Source: an uncultured Peptococcaceae bacterium (GTDB lineage Bacteria > Bacillota > Peptococcia > Peptococcales > Peptococcaceae). From it: 11,912 nt of DNA. Shown here piece by piece: positions 1 through 7,074 of the stretch. Where the stretch lies: NCBI GenBank assembly GCA_900553245.1, contig USCP01000036.1, positions 1 through 11,912 on the forward strand, written 5' to 3'. The position numbers and the translations under genes are program-made. Every line of letters begins with the position of its first letter. The stretch's first letter is position 1. The notes beneath the pieces are model-generated. The model saw only the letters and a list, made by a program, of their open reading frames with translations. It did not search any database and had not been told where the DNA came from.

Positions 1-661
1 ACATCCCGGTGCCGTCAATCATAATCGGATTCATGCTTACAATCGAGCGAATGCCACGGGCTTTGGTCACCTTCACACAGTTATACATCATAATCATTGG
101 CCCAACCGCCCAAACAATGTCTACATGCTCATTGTCACACGCTTCCGCCAATAAATCCGTCACAAAGCCTTTATGGCCGACAGAACCGTCATCGGTAGCA
201 ATGCGAACTTCGTCCACCGCTTCGGCAAGTTTTTCTTCCCAAAAGAGCAACTCCTTACTCTTTGCACCAATAATGGCGATGACGCGGTTGCCGGCTTTTT
301 TGAGGTCACGGGCAATCGGATAGATTGGTGCAATCCCTACACCACCACCAACAATCACAACAGTGCCGTAATGTTCAATCTCACTGGCCTGACCAAGCGG
401 TCCCACCACGTCTGCCAATCCATCTCCCGGACGAAGTGCCACAATTTTTTTGGTAGAATGACCCAGCGCTTGAATCACGATGGTAATTGTGCCTTTTATT
501 GGGTCGTTATCAGCAATGGTCAAAGGAATACGTTCTTCTCCCTCGCCAATGCGCACAATCAAAAACTGTCCTGCCTTTGCTTTCTTTGCCAATTGTGGTG
601 CTTCAACCACCAATTCATGGGTCGCGCCACCTAAATGCTTGTAATCGACAATGTTGTACAT
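1..661 (-). CDS. nfnA: NfnA-type ferredoxin:NADP+ oxidoreductase subunit alpha (3' end missing)
   Basis: Small flavoprotein subunit of the electron-bifurcating NADH-dependent ferredoxin:NADP+ oxidoreductase, formerly annotated as sulfide dehydrogenase or dihydroorotate dehydrogenase electron-transfer subunit. It is cytoplasmic and normally pairs with NfnB (GltD-like), whose gene usually lies just downstream, outside this window. I translated 220 residues from ATG at 659-661. Visible are the FAD-binding RIPLT motif (residues 44-48), the nucleotide-binding GGGVGIAP (105-112), TDDGSVG (156-162) and the family motif SMNPIMIDGTGM (209-220). The window ends one base into the next codon (T), where the family has its cysteine-rich 2Fe-2S motif, so that cluster cannot be seen. 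The start is supported by AGAAGG at 669-674, 7 nt upstream; the ATG at 664-666 runs straight into TGA. The family call is firm; the bifurcating role is inferred from homology. Confidence 0.9.
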   Translation of the reverse strand, partial: MYNIVDYKHLGGATHELVVEAPQLAKKAKAGQFLIVRIGEGEERIPLTIADNDPIKGTITIVIQALGHSTKKIVALRPGDGLADVVGPLGQASEIEHYGTVVIVGGGVGIAPIYPIARDLKKAGNRVIAIIGAKSKELLFWEEKLAEAVDEVRIATDDGSVGHKGFVTDLLAEACDNEHVDIVWAVGPMIMMYNCVKVTKARGIRSIVSMNPIMIDGTGM

Positions 662-724
662 CACATGACCTTCTTTCTTTCTCGGTCTCTAAAAGTGCAT
701 TCTCTTTGTAAAAAGTTTTTTCTC

Positions 725-730
725 ATTATA
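725..730 (-). promoter_or_regulatory. Possible -10 box of nfnA promoter
   Basis: On the minus strand a perfect TATAAT lies about 65 nt upstream of the nfnA start, downstream of the ftsH terminator, which is where an nfnA promoter would be expected. No convincing -35 hexamer is visible 16-18 nt further upstream, so this could be an activator-dependent promoter or a chance match. Confidence 0.4.
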
Positions 731-806
731 GTCCTAAGACCTACATAAAGCTAGTGTTTGTCGCAATCATATCATTTCCATAAGATTTCCCACTAATAAA
801 TCACAC

Positions 807-842
807 AAAAAAACCACAATCTGTAGAATAGATTGTGGTTTT
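807..842 (-). terminator. Rho-independent terminator of ftsH
   Basis: A perfect 13-bp inverted repeat (arms 810-822 and 830-842) with a 7-nt loop is followed on the minus strand by a run of seven T. It begins 8 nt after the ftsH stop codon and separates the tilS-ftsH unit from nfnA. This is a textbook intrinsic terminator. Confidence 0.92.
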
Positions 843-850
843 GATGATTG

Positions 851-3022
851 TTATTTGTTGTTATCGTTGTCGTCTTCATCACGCCAGTGAGATGGCAAGC
901 CGAGTTCTTCATCGGTCATTTTACCTTTGAGCCCCGGATACCCTTCCCAATGAGAAACTTCTTTCTCATCGTCATCGGTTTCCATTTCAGGCGCTTTTGG
1001 CGCATCTTCCGGTGCAATCACATCGTCCTTTGGTTGTTCAGGCTTTTGTTGCATAAAGGATGGCACATCCACCTTCGCAGGTTCCGGCTTAGACGCTTCC
1101 ACTTTAGGTGCGTTCTTTTTGGCTTCCTCAATTTTCTTTTTCTTTTCTTCATTGAGTTTTGCCAAGTATTCCGCTTCTTCGCGTTCGATGGTTTCCAAAT
1201 CCTTGCCGTCCATCACACCTTGGAATTCGAAGGCGTTGATGACTTCACGTTCTTGAAGGGCCTTTGCCACCGCATCGAGCTTGTCGCGATGTGCATTCAA
1301 GATTTCATGCGCACGGGTATGACATTCATCCATGATACGCTTCACTTCTTTATCAATGGAGAAGGCAATCGCTTCGGAATAGTTACGGCTATGACCGAGA
1401 TCACGGCCTAAGAAAACTTGTTGCTCGTCTTCACCGAAGCAAATGGTACCAAGCTCATCACTCATCCCCCAACGGGTCACCATTTGACGAATGGTGTTGG
1501 TCGCACGCTCAATATCATTAGATGCACCGGTGGAAATTTCACCGAGCACGATTTCTTCTGCCACGCGACCACCAAGCATCATGGTGACTTCATGGAGTAA
1601 GTGCGTACGTGTCATATAGTTGCGATCTTCCACCGGCAAGCTCATGGTATAACCACCGGCACTGCCACGAGGAATGATGGATACCTTGTGAATAGGGTCG
1701 CAACCTTCGAGATAATGACCGATGACTGCATGCCCTGCTTCGTGATAGCTGACCAAATCCATTTCCGCTTGACTCATTTGCGCGCGGTTCTTCTTTTCAG
1801 GACCTGCAATAACACGTTCAATGGATTTTTCCAAATGCTCTTGAGTAATGTCGGTCAAGCCTTCACGTGCTGCCAAAAGCGCTGCTTCGTTAACAAGATT
1901 TGCTAAATCCGCACCGGTAAAGCCAGCGGTTTGCTTCGCAAGTACTTTGAGATCCACTTCCGCAGACAGCGGTTTGTTACGCACGTGTACTTTAAGGATT
2001 TCTTCGCGGCCACGTACGTCAGGACGACCAACGGTCACTTGACGGTCAAAACGGCCCGGACGCAAGAGCGCAGGGTCTAAGATGTCAGGACGGTTGGTTG
2101 CCGCCAAAATGATGATGCCTTCATTCGCATCAAAGCCGTCCATTTCAACGAGGAGCTGGTTCAAGGTTTGTTCACGTTCATCGTGACCACCACCGACACC
2201 GGCACCACGTTGACGACCAACCGCGTCAATTTCATCAATAAAGATGATGCAAGGGCTGTTTTTCTTGGCTTGTTCAAACAAGTCACGCACACGGCTTGCC
2301 CCAACACCGACAAACATTTCTACAAAGTCGGAACCACTGATGGTAAAGAACGGCACCCCAGCTTCCCCAGCAACGGCACGGGCAAGCAAAGTTTTCCCAG
2401 TCCCAGGAGGCCCAAAGAGCAATACGCCTTTTGGAATCTTTGCACCGATGGCTTTAAACTTTTGTGGTTTTTTAAGGAAGTCCACCACTTCGGCAAGTTC
2501 TTCCTTCACTTCATCGGCACCAGCCACATCTTGGAAGGTGACGCGCTTGCCGTTATCCACGGTCATGCGAGCCTTACTCTTCCCAAATTGGTTCATCTTG
2601 CCACCGCCACCTTGGGTTTGGCTCATAAAGAAGAAGAAGAGCCCCACTAATAAGAGCACCGGCAAGAGAGAACTCAAAAGACTGAACAACGGAGATGGTT
2701 CAGGCGTTTCCGCTTGGGTCACCTTAATGCCCTTGTCCACGAGCTTTTGGGTCAAGTTATCATCATTTTTGGAAATCGGCATTGTAAAGACTTCTTTATC
2801 CTTCGTTGTACCGGTAATTTCCTGATAGTTATCGTAGGTTGTGATGGTCACCTCTTTAATCTTGCCCTTTTCCACGTTTTCCATGAATTCAGTGTAGTTT
2901 GTTCCATACACTTGCTTCGCTTCTTCGGTGTTATTATTTCCACCAAAGAATTCAATCATAGAAAAGAACAGGAGAAAAATGACGAGGTATACCGCAAAGC
3001 TTTTCCATGCTGTATTTTTCAT
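851..3022 (-). CDS. ftsH: ATP-dependent zinc metalloprotease FtsH
   Basis: Membrane-anchored hexameric AAA+ protease that extracts and degrades membrane and regulatory proteins; 723 aa. Order of parts: TM1 about residues 8-27, extracytoplasmic domain to about 110, TM2 about 112-133, a glycine-rich linker, then the AAA+ domain with Walker A GPPGTGKT (204-211), Walker B IIFIDEID (259-266) and second region of homology (about 309-327). The peptidase domain has zinc motif HEAGH (427-431) and the third zinc ligand D503 in the SND motif. All catalytic residues are present. Beyond about residue 620 there is a roughly 100-residue charged tail: a lysine-rich helix, a proline-rich linker and an acidic end carrying SHW twice (690-692, 711-713). 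This makes the protein longer than the E. coli enzyme (about 644 aa). ATG start with GGAGGA at 3026-3031, overlapping the tilS stop; 8-nt gap to tilS suggests cotranscription. Confidence 0.98.
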   Translation of the reverse strand: MKNTAWKSFAVYLVIFLLFFSMIEFFGGNNNTEEAKQVYGTNYTEFMENVEKGKIKEVTITTYDNYQEITGTTKDKEVFTMPISKNDDNLTQKLVDKGIKVTQAETPEPSPLFSLLSSLLPVLLLVGLFFFFMSQTQGGGGKMNQFGKSKARMTVDNGKRVTFQDVAGADEVKEELAEVVDFLKKPQKFKAIGAKIPKGVLLFGPPGTGKTLLARAVAGEAGVPFFTISGSDFVEMFVGVGASRVRDLFEQAKKNSPCIIFIDEIDAVGRQRGAGVGGGHDEREQTLNQLLVEMDGFDANEGIIILAATNRPDILDPALLRPGRFDRQVTVGRPDVRGREEILKVHVRNKPLSAEVDLKVLAKQTAGFTGADLANLVNEAALLAAREGLTDITQEHLEKSIERVIAGPEKKNRAQMSQAEMDLVSYHEAGHAVIGHYLEGCDPIHKVSIIPRGSAGGYTMSLPVEDRNYMTRTHLLHEVTMMLGGRVAEEIVLGEISTGASNDIERATNTIRQMVTRWGMSDELGTICFGEDEQQVFLGRDLGHSRNYSEAIAFSIDKEVKRIMDECHTRAHEILNAHRDKLDAVAKALQEREVINAFEFQGVMDGKDLETIEREEAEYLAKLNEEKKKKIEEAKKNAPKVEASKPEPAKVDVPSFMQQKPEQPKDDVIAPEDAPKAPEMETDDDEKEVSHWEGYPGLKGKMTDEELGLPSHWRDEDDNDNNK

Positions 3023-3030
3023 ACGTCCTC

Positions 3031-4374
3031 CTATTTTCCTGCTTCAATAGTTAATCGCTCGCTTTGACCGGCGATTGTTATCATCAAGTCAACCTCCGAA
3101 AAGGTAACACTATTATAATACATGAGTAACGACGCCCGCGCAAGGAATGGCGCCCAAATTACTTCTTTAGTTTTAATGTCATAGATAAGCGGCCACACAG
3201 CTCTTAAGCAAGTTGGCACACCCTTTTCCTGAAAGATTTTTTTAAAACGCTTATGCCCCAAGTTTTCCAGACAAATGCAATCCCCAGACTGGGGAAAACG
3301 CACTGCAAATGGGGACTTCTCGCCAAGGGTCAAGCGCGCTTCCAAAAAATCGTGCACATAGCATTCGCCCTCACGTCGCCAATCACCGGTTGGCACCGCA
3401 CCAATATAAATCCATTGTCGTGTCACCTCAATGATGCGACCCTGCCCAAGATCATAGCGACCTTTTCCTGCTTCAATGCGTGCAAGCGCTTGCTTCACCA
3501 TCTCAAAATGAAGACTATGTCGTTCCGCGCTCATCCTTTCCGCCAATTCACGCAAAAGTGCGCTGACCACAGCTTCATGCGCTTCTATCACCGTTTTACG
3601 GCGAAGCATACAAAATTGCTTTGCCCTAAAGACCACAGCCTCTCGCTCCAACGTCTGCGCCTGCATCGCTATATAATCCGACACACTCTCACTGCTCTCC
3701 GCCAAATGATTGAGCGCCTGCACGATATTGGGATTATAGTCGCTAAGTAGCGGAATCAGCTCATGGCGCAAGCGATTGCGAAGGATGGTGGTATCGCTGT
3801 TACTCTCATCATTTACCCACGAAATGCCATGCTCGATGGCATAGGCTTCAATCTCTGCACGCGTCACATCCAACAGCGGGCGTAAAATCACACCGTTTTG
3901 TGCGCTCATCGTCGCAAGCCCCTTTACAGAGGTTCCGCGCAACACATTCATCAACACCGTTTCCGCACGGTCTCCGGCATGATGTGCCAAACAAAGCCAG
4001 GTGGCACCACAGGATGCCATTATCTCACGAAGAGCAGCATGGCGTAATCGATGGGCAGCCGCCTCCATGCTACGACCGCCTTCAGCCTGTGCCGCGCGCA
4101 CATCAATATGGCGACCATGAAAAGGCACCCCCTGCGCAACACAATAGGCTTCAACAAACTCCCATTCAGAATCAGATGCAACACGCAAGTGGTGATGAAT
4201 ATGGCCCACCTCCACCGTAATCCCTAGTCTCTCTTTAAGCGTCAACAAAAGGTGTAGCATCACCATAGAATCCACACCGCCGGACACCGCTGCCAAAACC
4301 TTATCTCCGGATTTGATATTCTTTTTCAGACAAGCCTCGCAAACTTCAAGCGGTAAAGTTGCCATCTTAGACAT
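3031..4374 (-). CDS. tilS: tRNA(Ile)-lysidine synthase TilS
   Basis: Uses ATP and lysine to convert C34 of the CAU-anticodon tRNA(Ile) to lysidine, so that it reads AUA; cytoplasmic and normally essential. 447 aa, the usual length for the long form. The N-terminal PP-loop ATPase carries SGGVDS (residues 31-36). The second signature reads HHAGDRAET (131-139), where the family usually has HHxDDQxET, so two strongly conserved positions differ. The DxSN...RN...R motif (189-203) is present. The C-terminal tRNA-binding domain (about 355-435) contains GHKRFKKIF and a conserved PLI segment. ATG at 4372-4374 lies inside the end of ppx (8-nt overlap), with GAGG at 4382-4385 giving 7-nt spacing, which favours this start over Met4. 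The overlap suggests translational coupling with ppx. ftsH follows directly; hpt, often between them in Firmicutes, is absent. Confidence 0.96.
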   Translation of the reverse strand: MSKMATLPLEVCEACLKKNIKSGDKVLAAVSGGVDSMVMLHLLLTLKERLGITVEVGHIHHHLRVASDSEWEFVEAYCVAQGVPFHGRHIDVRAAQAEGGRSMEAAAHRLRHAALREIMASCGATWLCLAHHAGDRAETVLMNVLRGTSVKGLATMSAQNGVILRPLLDVTRAEIEAYAIEHGISWVNDESNSDTTILRNRLRHELIPLLSDYNPNIVQALNHLAESSESVSDYIAMQAQTLEREAVVFRAKQFCMLRRKTVIEAHEAVVSALLRELAERMSAERHSLHFEMVKQALARIEAGKGRYDLGQGRIIEVTRQWIYIGAVPTGDWRREGECYVHDFLEARLTLGEKSPFAVRFPQSGDCICLENLGHKRFKKIFQEKGVPTCLRAVWPLIYDIKTKEVIWAPFLARASLLMYYNSVTFSEVDLMITIAGQSERLTIEAGK

Positions 4375-5236
4375 GGTTAAGCCTCATCAACTGGCCATAG
4401 AGCAAATCGGTTGTACTCACGATCAATTGCTCCGCATCAAGTGCCTGCATCACTGTAATGGCAATATCAAGCCCTTCACTTAAAATATCTGCACGCCCCT
4501 TGCTAACACCTGGAAGTGCCATACGTTCCTCAAGGCTCATGGTTTTCAGGCGTGCGTTTAATGCTTCAATGGCTTCACGCGCATAACACTTACGATGGAT
4601 TTTTTCCGGTTCATACGACAACATATTTTCAAAAATAGCCGCCATTGTGGTCAGAGTGCCACCAACCCCAATCAGGGTCAATGCACGCTCCTTCGGTGCT
4701 TCTATACTGAGCGGTGCCAGCGCATTTGTCAGCGGACCGATTTGTGCCGCGGACTCTTTGAGTCGAACGGCTCCAACCGGTACAGACACACTTTCGCCGT
4801 TTTTCGTGCCCCAGCAAAGCTCCGTCGAACCGCCCCCCACATCAAGAAACGCCGCCGGTACAGTGCCCGGCACACTCACGCCCTGTACGGCACCCTCATA
4901 ACTAAACTGTGCTTCCTCAGTGCCCGCCAACACAGTGATTTCACGTCCCAAGCGCCGTTCCATGTACGCCTTTATTTCATCACGATTTTTTGCTTCACGC
5001 AATGCCGATGTTGCACTGATGCGGCAAATGGTCACACCGTTTGCCTCTGCTTCTTCGAGCAACGAAAAAATCGCTTCAATTGTACGATCCACTGCGACCT
5101 TACTGAGTACGCCTGTTGCTGTCGCATGCTCCGCAAAACGGCTATAGCGCAATCGTTCCTTTGGAAGAGGAGCATCACCTTCCAGCCAAGCCATACGCAC
5201 ACTGTTAGAACCAATGTCAATTAAACCAATCGTCAT
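4367..5236 (-). CDS. ppx: Ppx/GppA family phosphatase (exopolyphosphatase-like)
   Basis: Single-domain member of the Ppx/GppA family (sugar kinase/actin/HSP70 fold), which removes terminal phosphate from polyphosphate or pppGpp; the sequence alone does not settle the substrate. 289 aa, matching short Ppx homologues. Motifs: phosphate-1 GLIDIGSNS (residues 4-12), ATSALREA (75-82), TEEAQFSYEGA (106-116, the family's catalytic-glutamate region), FLDVGGGSTEL (130-140) and GVGGTLTT (190-197). I place the start at ATG 5234-5236 because AAGGA at 5247-5251 lies 10 nt upstream and the protein then begins MTIGLIDIGSNS, as in homologues. An in-frame TTG at 5252-5254 would add six residues but overlaps that ribosome binding site. 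Its 3' end overlaps tilS by 8 nt. No promoter was seen in the short gap upstream, so expression may depend on readthrough from the S1 gene. Confidence 0.93.
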   Translation of the reverse strand: MTIGLIDIGSNSVRMAWLEGDAPLPKERLRYSRFAEHATATGVLSKVAVDRTIEAIFSLLEEAEANGVTICRISATSALREAKNRDEIKAYMERRLGREITVLAGTEEAQFSYEGAVQGVSVPGTVPAAFLDVGGGSTELCWGTKNGESVSVPVGAVRLKESAAQIGPLTNALAPLSIEAPKERALTLIGVGGTLTTMAAIFENMLSYEPEKIHRKCYAREAIEALNARLKTMSLEERMALPGVSKGRADILSEGLDIAITVMQALDAEQLIVSTTDLLYGQLMRLNHV

Positions 5237-5271
5237 CTTTATCCAGTCCTTCAATTATTTCTCTTCATATA

Positions 5272-5302
5272 GAAACAGAGCCGCTGCGGTGCAACGGCTC
5301 TG
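5272..5302 (-). terminator. Hairpin terminator or attenuator after the S1-domain gene
   Basis: On the minus strand an 8-bp stem (CAGAGCCG/CGGCTCTG) continues through a U-G wobble into three more pairs closing an ACC loop, 12 pairs in all (5276-5302). It is followed by TTTCTATAT, a weak U-tract. It lies 9 nt after the S1 gene stop and before ppx, so it probably reduces rather than blocks readthrough into ppx-tilS-ftsH. Confidence 0.7.
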
Positions 5303-5311
5303 AAGCGTTTT

Positions 5312-5677
5312 TTAATAGCGATTGCCACTACGGCGTTTCGCGTTCATGTTCTTGTTGAAGGATGCGAGCTTCTCATCACTGTCCTTCATAAAACGTGCAA
5401 TTTTATCTTCAAAACTTGGAGAAGGTTTCTGAGGTTTTTTACGTTCCTTTGCTTGCTTAATGGACAAGCCAATCTTGCCATTGTCGTTAATGCTCAGAAT
5501 CTTTACCTTTACTTCGTCATTCACGCTAAGATGCTCGTTGATATCCTTAACGAAAGTATCAGCAACTTCAGAAATATGCACCAAACCAGTTTCACCGGTT
5601 TCTAATTCTACAAATGCGCCAAAATTGGTAATACCGGTCACTTTACCAGATAAAATTTGCCCTACTGTAATGGACAT
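5312..5677 (-). CDS. yabR: S1 domain RNA-binding protein (YabR / general stress protein 13-like)
   Basis: Small RNA-binding protein of 121 aa. Residues 4-75 form one S1 (OB-fold) domain with the typical VTGITNFGAFVEL and GLVHISE (31-37) motifs. It is followed by a basic linker and a conserved-looking helical tail (FEDKIARFMKDSDEK, 89-103) ending in a basic stretch. Ribosome or RNA association is known for related S1 proteins; the exact role of this one is not established. ATG at 5675-5677; the only Shine-Dalgarno, AGGAGG at 5689-5694, has a rather long 11-nt spacing and no better in-frame start exists. A perfect-consensus promoter lies 49 nt upstream of the start, so the gene is probably well expressed on its own and not only as part of the divIC transcript. 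Position next to divIC and upstream of tilS matches Bacillus yabR. Confidence 0.92.
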   Translation of the reverse strand: MSITVGQILSGKVTGITNFGAFVELETGETGLVHISEVADTFVKDINEHLSVNDEVKVKILSINDNGKIGLSIKQAKERKKPQKPSPSFEDKIARFMKDSDEKLASFNKNMNAKRRSGNRY

Positions 5678-5725
5678 GCGATTGCTAGCCTCCTATAAAT
5701 TGTTAAATTTTCTCAATATAAACCT

Positions 5726-5755
5726 ATTATACCTATGCGTTGAAAGCAATGTCAA
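5726..5755 (-). promoter_or_regulatory. Consensus sigma-A promoter of the S1 gene
   Basis: On the minus strand TTGACA (5750-5755) and TATAAT (5726-5731) are both perfect hexamers with an 18-bp spacer. The predicted start point is near 5719, giving a leader of about 40 nt. It lies in the 122-nt gap between the divIC stop and the S1 gene start. Confidence 0.88.
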
Positions 5756-5799
5756 GGACTATCGTGGCTTTACACCTCAACGCCTACAACGCCCTCAAA

Positions 5800-6213
5800 T
5801 CACTCTTTACTGCTATTTTCTTGCGAATCTGTTTGGCCGTCGGCAGCGTTTTGGTCAGTATTTTCACGTTGGGTCAAAAGAATTTCCCCAGGCTTTACCA
5901 TTTTTAAATCCTCACGAGCGGTTTTTTCCACAGCCTCATCGGTCTTCAAGTGAGACACTTCGCTTTTGAGGGATTCTTTGGTGACTTCTTCCTCACGAAT
6001 TTGCGCCACCACCACATTTTCTTGCGCCTTCAAATCAATAATGGCAAAACAACCGTGCATAAAGCTCATGCCCACATAAATCAGGAGAACAAAGGTAAGG
6101 ATTTGCGTCCAATTCCATTTTTTCTCCTCTTCCTGCAAAATAGACGGTTGTTCGTTCTTTACTTTTTGACGAGACAATCGTGATGATAAAGACGTATTCT
6201 TTTTTGTAGCCAC
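5800..6213 (-). CDS. divIC: Septum formation initiator DivIC/FtsB-like
   Basis: Bitopic division protein that in Firmicutes works with FtsL and DivIB to activate septal peptidoglycan synthesis. 137 aa from the chosen start: a charged cytoplasmic N-terminus (1-34), one TM helix (about 35-58), an extracellular coiled coil (about 62-92) and the family motif AREDLKMVKPGEILL (99-113). The polar Q/N/D-rich tail has no obvious domain. The frame is open up to an ATG at 6286-6288, but that region contains the predicted promoter, and a second in-frame ATG (6235-6237) lacks a ribosome binding site. GTG at 6211-6213 has a very good Shine-Dalgarno (AGAGGTGA, 6218-6225), so I chose it. It follows rqcP, as in many Firmicutes, but has its own promoter. 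Confidence 0.88.
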   Translation of the reverse strand: MATKKNTSLSSRLSRQKVKNEQPSILQEEEKKWNWTQILTFVLLIYVGMSFMHGCFAIIDLKAQENVVVAQIREEEVTKESLKSEVSHLKTDEAVEKTAREDLKMVKPGEILLTQRENTDQNAADGQTDSQENSSKE

Positions 6214-6217
6214 AGGC

Positions 6218-6225
6218 TCACCTCT
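6218..6225 (-). promoter_or_regulatory. Ribosome binding site that sets the divIC GTG start
   Basis: AGAGGTGA on the minus strand closely matches the anti-Shine-Dalgarno complement and lies 4 nt (7 nt from AGAGG) before GTG 6211-6213. The upstream ATG candidates have nothing comparable. Confidence 0.75.
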
Positions 6226-6259
6226 TTCGTCTTTCATACGCACTACCGCGTGTCTCCTT

Positions 6260-6288
6260 ATTATACTTTTTTTATGAACAATCCGCAA
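6260..6288 (-). promoter_or_regulatory. Promoter of divIC
   Basis: On the minus strand TTGCGG (6283-6288), a 17-bp spacer and a perfect TATAAT (6260-6265) lie just after the rqcP stop. The predicted start is near 6253, about 40 nt before the GTG start of divIC. A better -35 match, TTGACT, sits 5 nt further out but would need a 22-bp spacer. Confidence 0.75.
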
Positions 6289-6297
6289 GTCAAGCGC

Positions 6298-6540
6298 CTA
6301 GACGAGCAGCTCATAGAGGGTATCCGCTTCCTTTGCGGGCACGGTTTCACGCACCTCTTTAATACGCGCACGGAACAACTTTTCACCAAATTGAATTTCG
6401 ATTTCATCACCTACCGCCACATCGCTCCCAGCTTTAGCGACGCGGCCGTTGATTTTGACCTTACCACCGTCACACACGTCTTTTGCCACCGTGCGGCGCT
6501 TAATAATGCGACTCACTTTGAGAAACTTATCAATACGCAT
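6298..6540 (-). CDS. rqcP: S4-domain ribosome quality control protein RqcP
   Basis: 80-aa S4-domain protein of the RqcP (YabO; HslR/Hsp15-related) family. In Bacillus it works with RqcH on obstructed 50S subunits to add C-terminal alanine tails to stalled nascent chains; I infer the same role here. The sequence starts MRIDKFLKVSRIIKRRTVAK, the canonical S4 start, with DGGKVKINGR (24-33) and VAVGDEIEIQ (41-50) completing the fold. The frame extends six codons upstream to another ATG, but those codons contain the ribosome binding site itself (AAGGAGGT, 6546-6553, 5 nt from ATG 6538-6540), so the shorter start is correct. It lies between hup and divIC, as in related genomes, and appears to have its own promoter near the end of hup. 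Confidence 0.94.
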   Translation of the reverse strand: MRIDKFLKVSRIIKRRTVAKDVCDGGKVKINGRVAKAGSDVAVGDEIEIQFGEKLFRARIKEVRETVPAKEADTLYELLV

Positions 6541-6545
6541 TGCCA

Positions 6546-6553
6546 ACCTCCTT
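6546..6553 (-). promoter_or_regulatory. Ribosome binding site that sets the rqcP start
   Basis: AAGGAGGT on the minus strand, 5 nt before ATG 6538-6540, is a near-perfect Shine-Dalgarno. It rules out the ATG at 6556-6558, for which this site would be coding sequence. Confidence 0.9.
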
Positions 6554-6576
6554 GTCATGCACTATATTGTCGAGAT

Positions 6577-6620
6577 AAAAAACAACCCTAAGCTGCAACC
6601 AAGCCGGCGCGCGCTTAGGG
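6577..6620 (-). terminator. Terminator of hup
   Basis: On the minus strand CCCTAAGC (6613-6620) pairs with GCTTAGGG (6586-6593) around a GC-rich 19-nt loop. It is followed by TTGTTTTTT, giving an intrinsic terminator 22 nt after the hup stop. The hairpin sits exactly where the predicted rqcP transcript would begin. Confidence 0.8.
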
Positions 6621-6625
6621 AAAAT

Positions 6626-6653
6626 ATTATAACAGATAAAACTTACTTGCCAA
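6626..6653 (-). promoter_or_regulatory. Possible promoter of rqcP overlapping the end of hup
   Basis: On the minus strand TTGGCA (6648-6653, inside the last hup codons), a 16-bp spacer and a perfect TATAAT (6626-6631) make a good sigma-A promoter. The predicted start is near 6619-6620, the first base of the hup terminator stem, so the rqcP leader would itself carry that hairpin. Confidence 0.6.
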
Positions 6654-6921
6654 CAACGGCATCCTTCAAACCTTTACCAGCCTTGAAAGCAGGTACCTTG
6701 GTTGCAGGAATGGTGATAGGTTGCTTGGTTTGTGGGTTTTGGCCTTGACGTTCCTTACGATCTCTTACTTCGAAGGTACCGAAGCCTACCAATTGCACTT
6801 TTTCACCGGAAACGAGGGTTGCAGTGATGGAATCAAATACTGCGTTAACAGCCTTTTCAGCGTCCTTCTTGGTGAGACCGGACTTTTCAGCAACACTTGC
6901 AACTAATTCGGATTTATTCAA
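6643..6921 (-). CDS. hup: DNA-binding protein HU
   Basis: Histone-like homodimeric nucleoid protein that bends DNA without sequence specificity; 92 aa, the usual length. The dimerisation helices (1-40) begin MNKSELVASVAEKSGLTKKD. The HU/IHF signature GFGTFEVRDRKERQGQNP covers 46-63, with P63 as the DNA-intercalating proline at the arm tip, and PAFKAGKGLKDAV (77-89) ends the fold. The start codon is TTG (6919-6921): there is no ATG nearby, GGGAGG (6930-6935) lies 8 nt upstream and the N-terminus matches the family exactly. It has its own terminator and a probable promoter in the 153-nt gap after mazG, so it is likely a separate, strongly expressed unit. Confidence 0.97.
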   Translation of the reverse strand: MNKSELVASVAEKSGLTKKDAEKAVNAVFDSITATLVSGEKVQLVGFGTFEVRDRKERQGQNPQTKQPITIPATKVPAFKAGKGLKDAVVGK

Positions 6922-7025
6922 TGAAATTTCCTCCCTAAAATAGATGGTTTGTCTTGGATTCTAAAACTCCATAGCTTGCTTGCATTTTACCACAAGGATT
7001 CCCGCAAGAAAAGCGGAAAATCGCT

Positions 7026-7055
7026 ATTTTAACAAGTTTTTTGCCATTGTTGCAA
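7026..7055 (-). promoter_or_regulatory. Candidate promoter of hup
   Basis: On the minus strand TTGCAA (7050-7055), an 18-bp spacer and TAAAAT (7026-7031) lie about 100 nt upstream of the HU start. This implies a leader of about 95-100 nt with a short CCGC/GCGG stem. A second TAAAAT nearer the gene (6984-6989) lacks a good -35 partner. The rest of the 6922-7074 gap shows nothing else. Confidence 0.5.
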
Positions 7056-7074
7056 TGTAAAATACTTATAGGTT

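Noticed and set aside
848..2825. Several long plus-strand open frames opposite ftsH
   Set aside because: They are antisense shadows: ftsH is intact on the other strand, and these frames lack family motifs and plausible ribosome binding sites.
6214..6288. Longer divIC starts at ATG 6235-6237 or 6286-6288
   Set aside because: No ribosome binding site for either; the longer one overlaps the promoter.
6541..6558. Longer rqcP start at ATG 6556-6558
   Set aside because: The added codons are the Shine-Dalgarno sequence itself, and the shorter form matches the family N-terminus.
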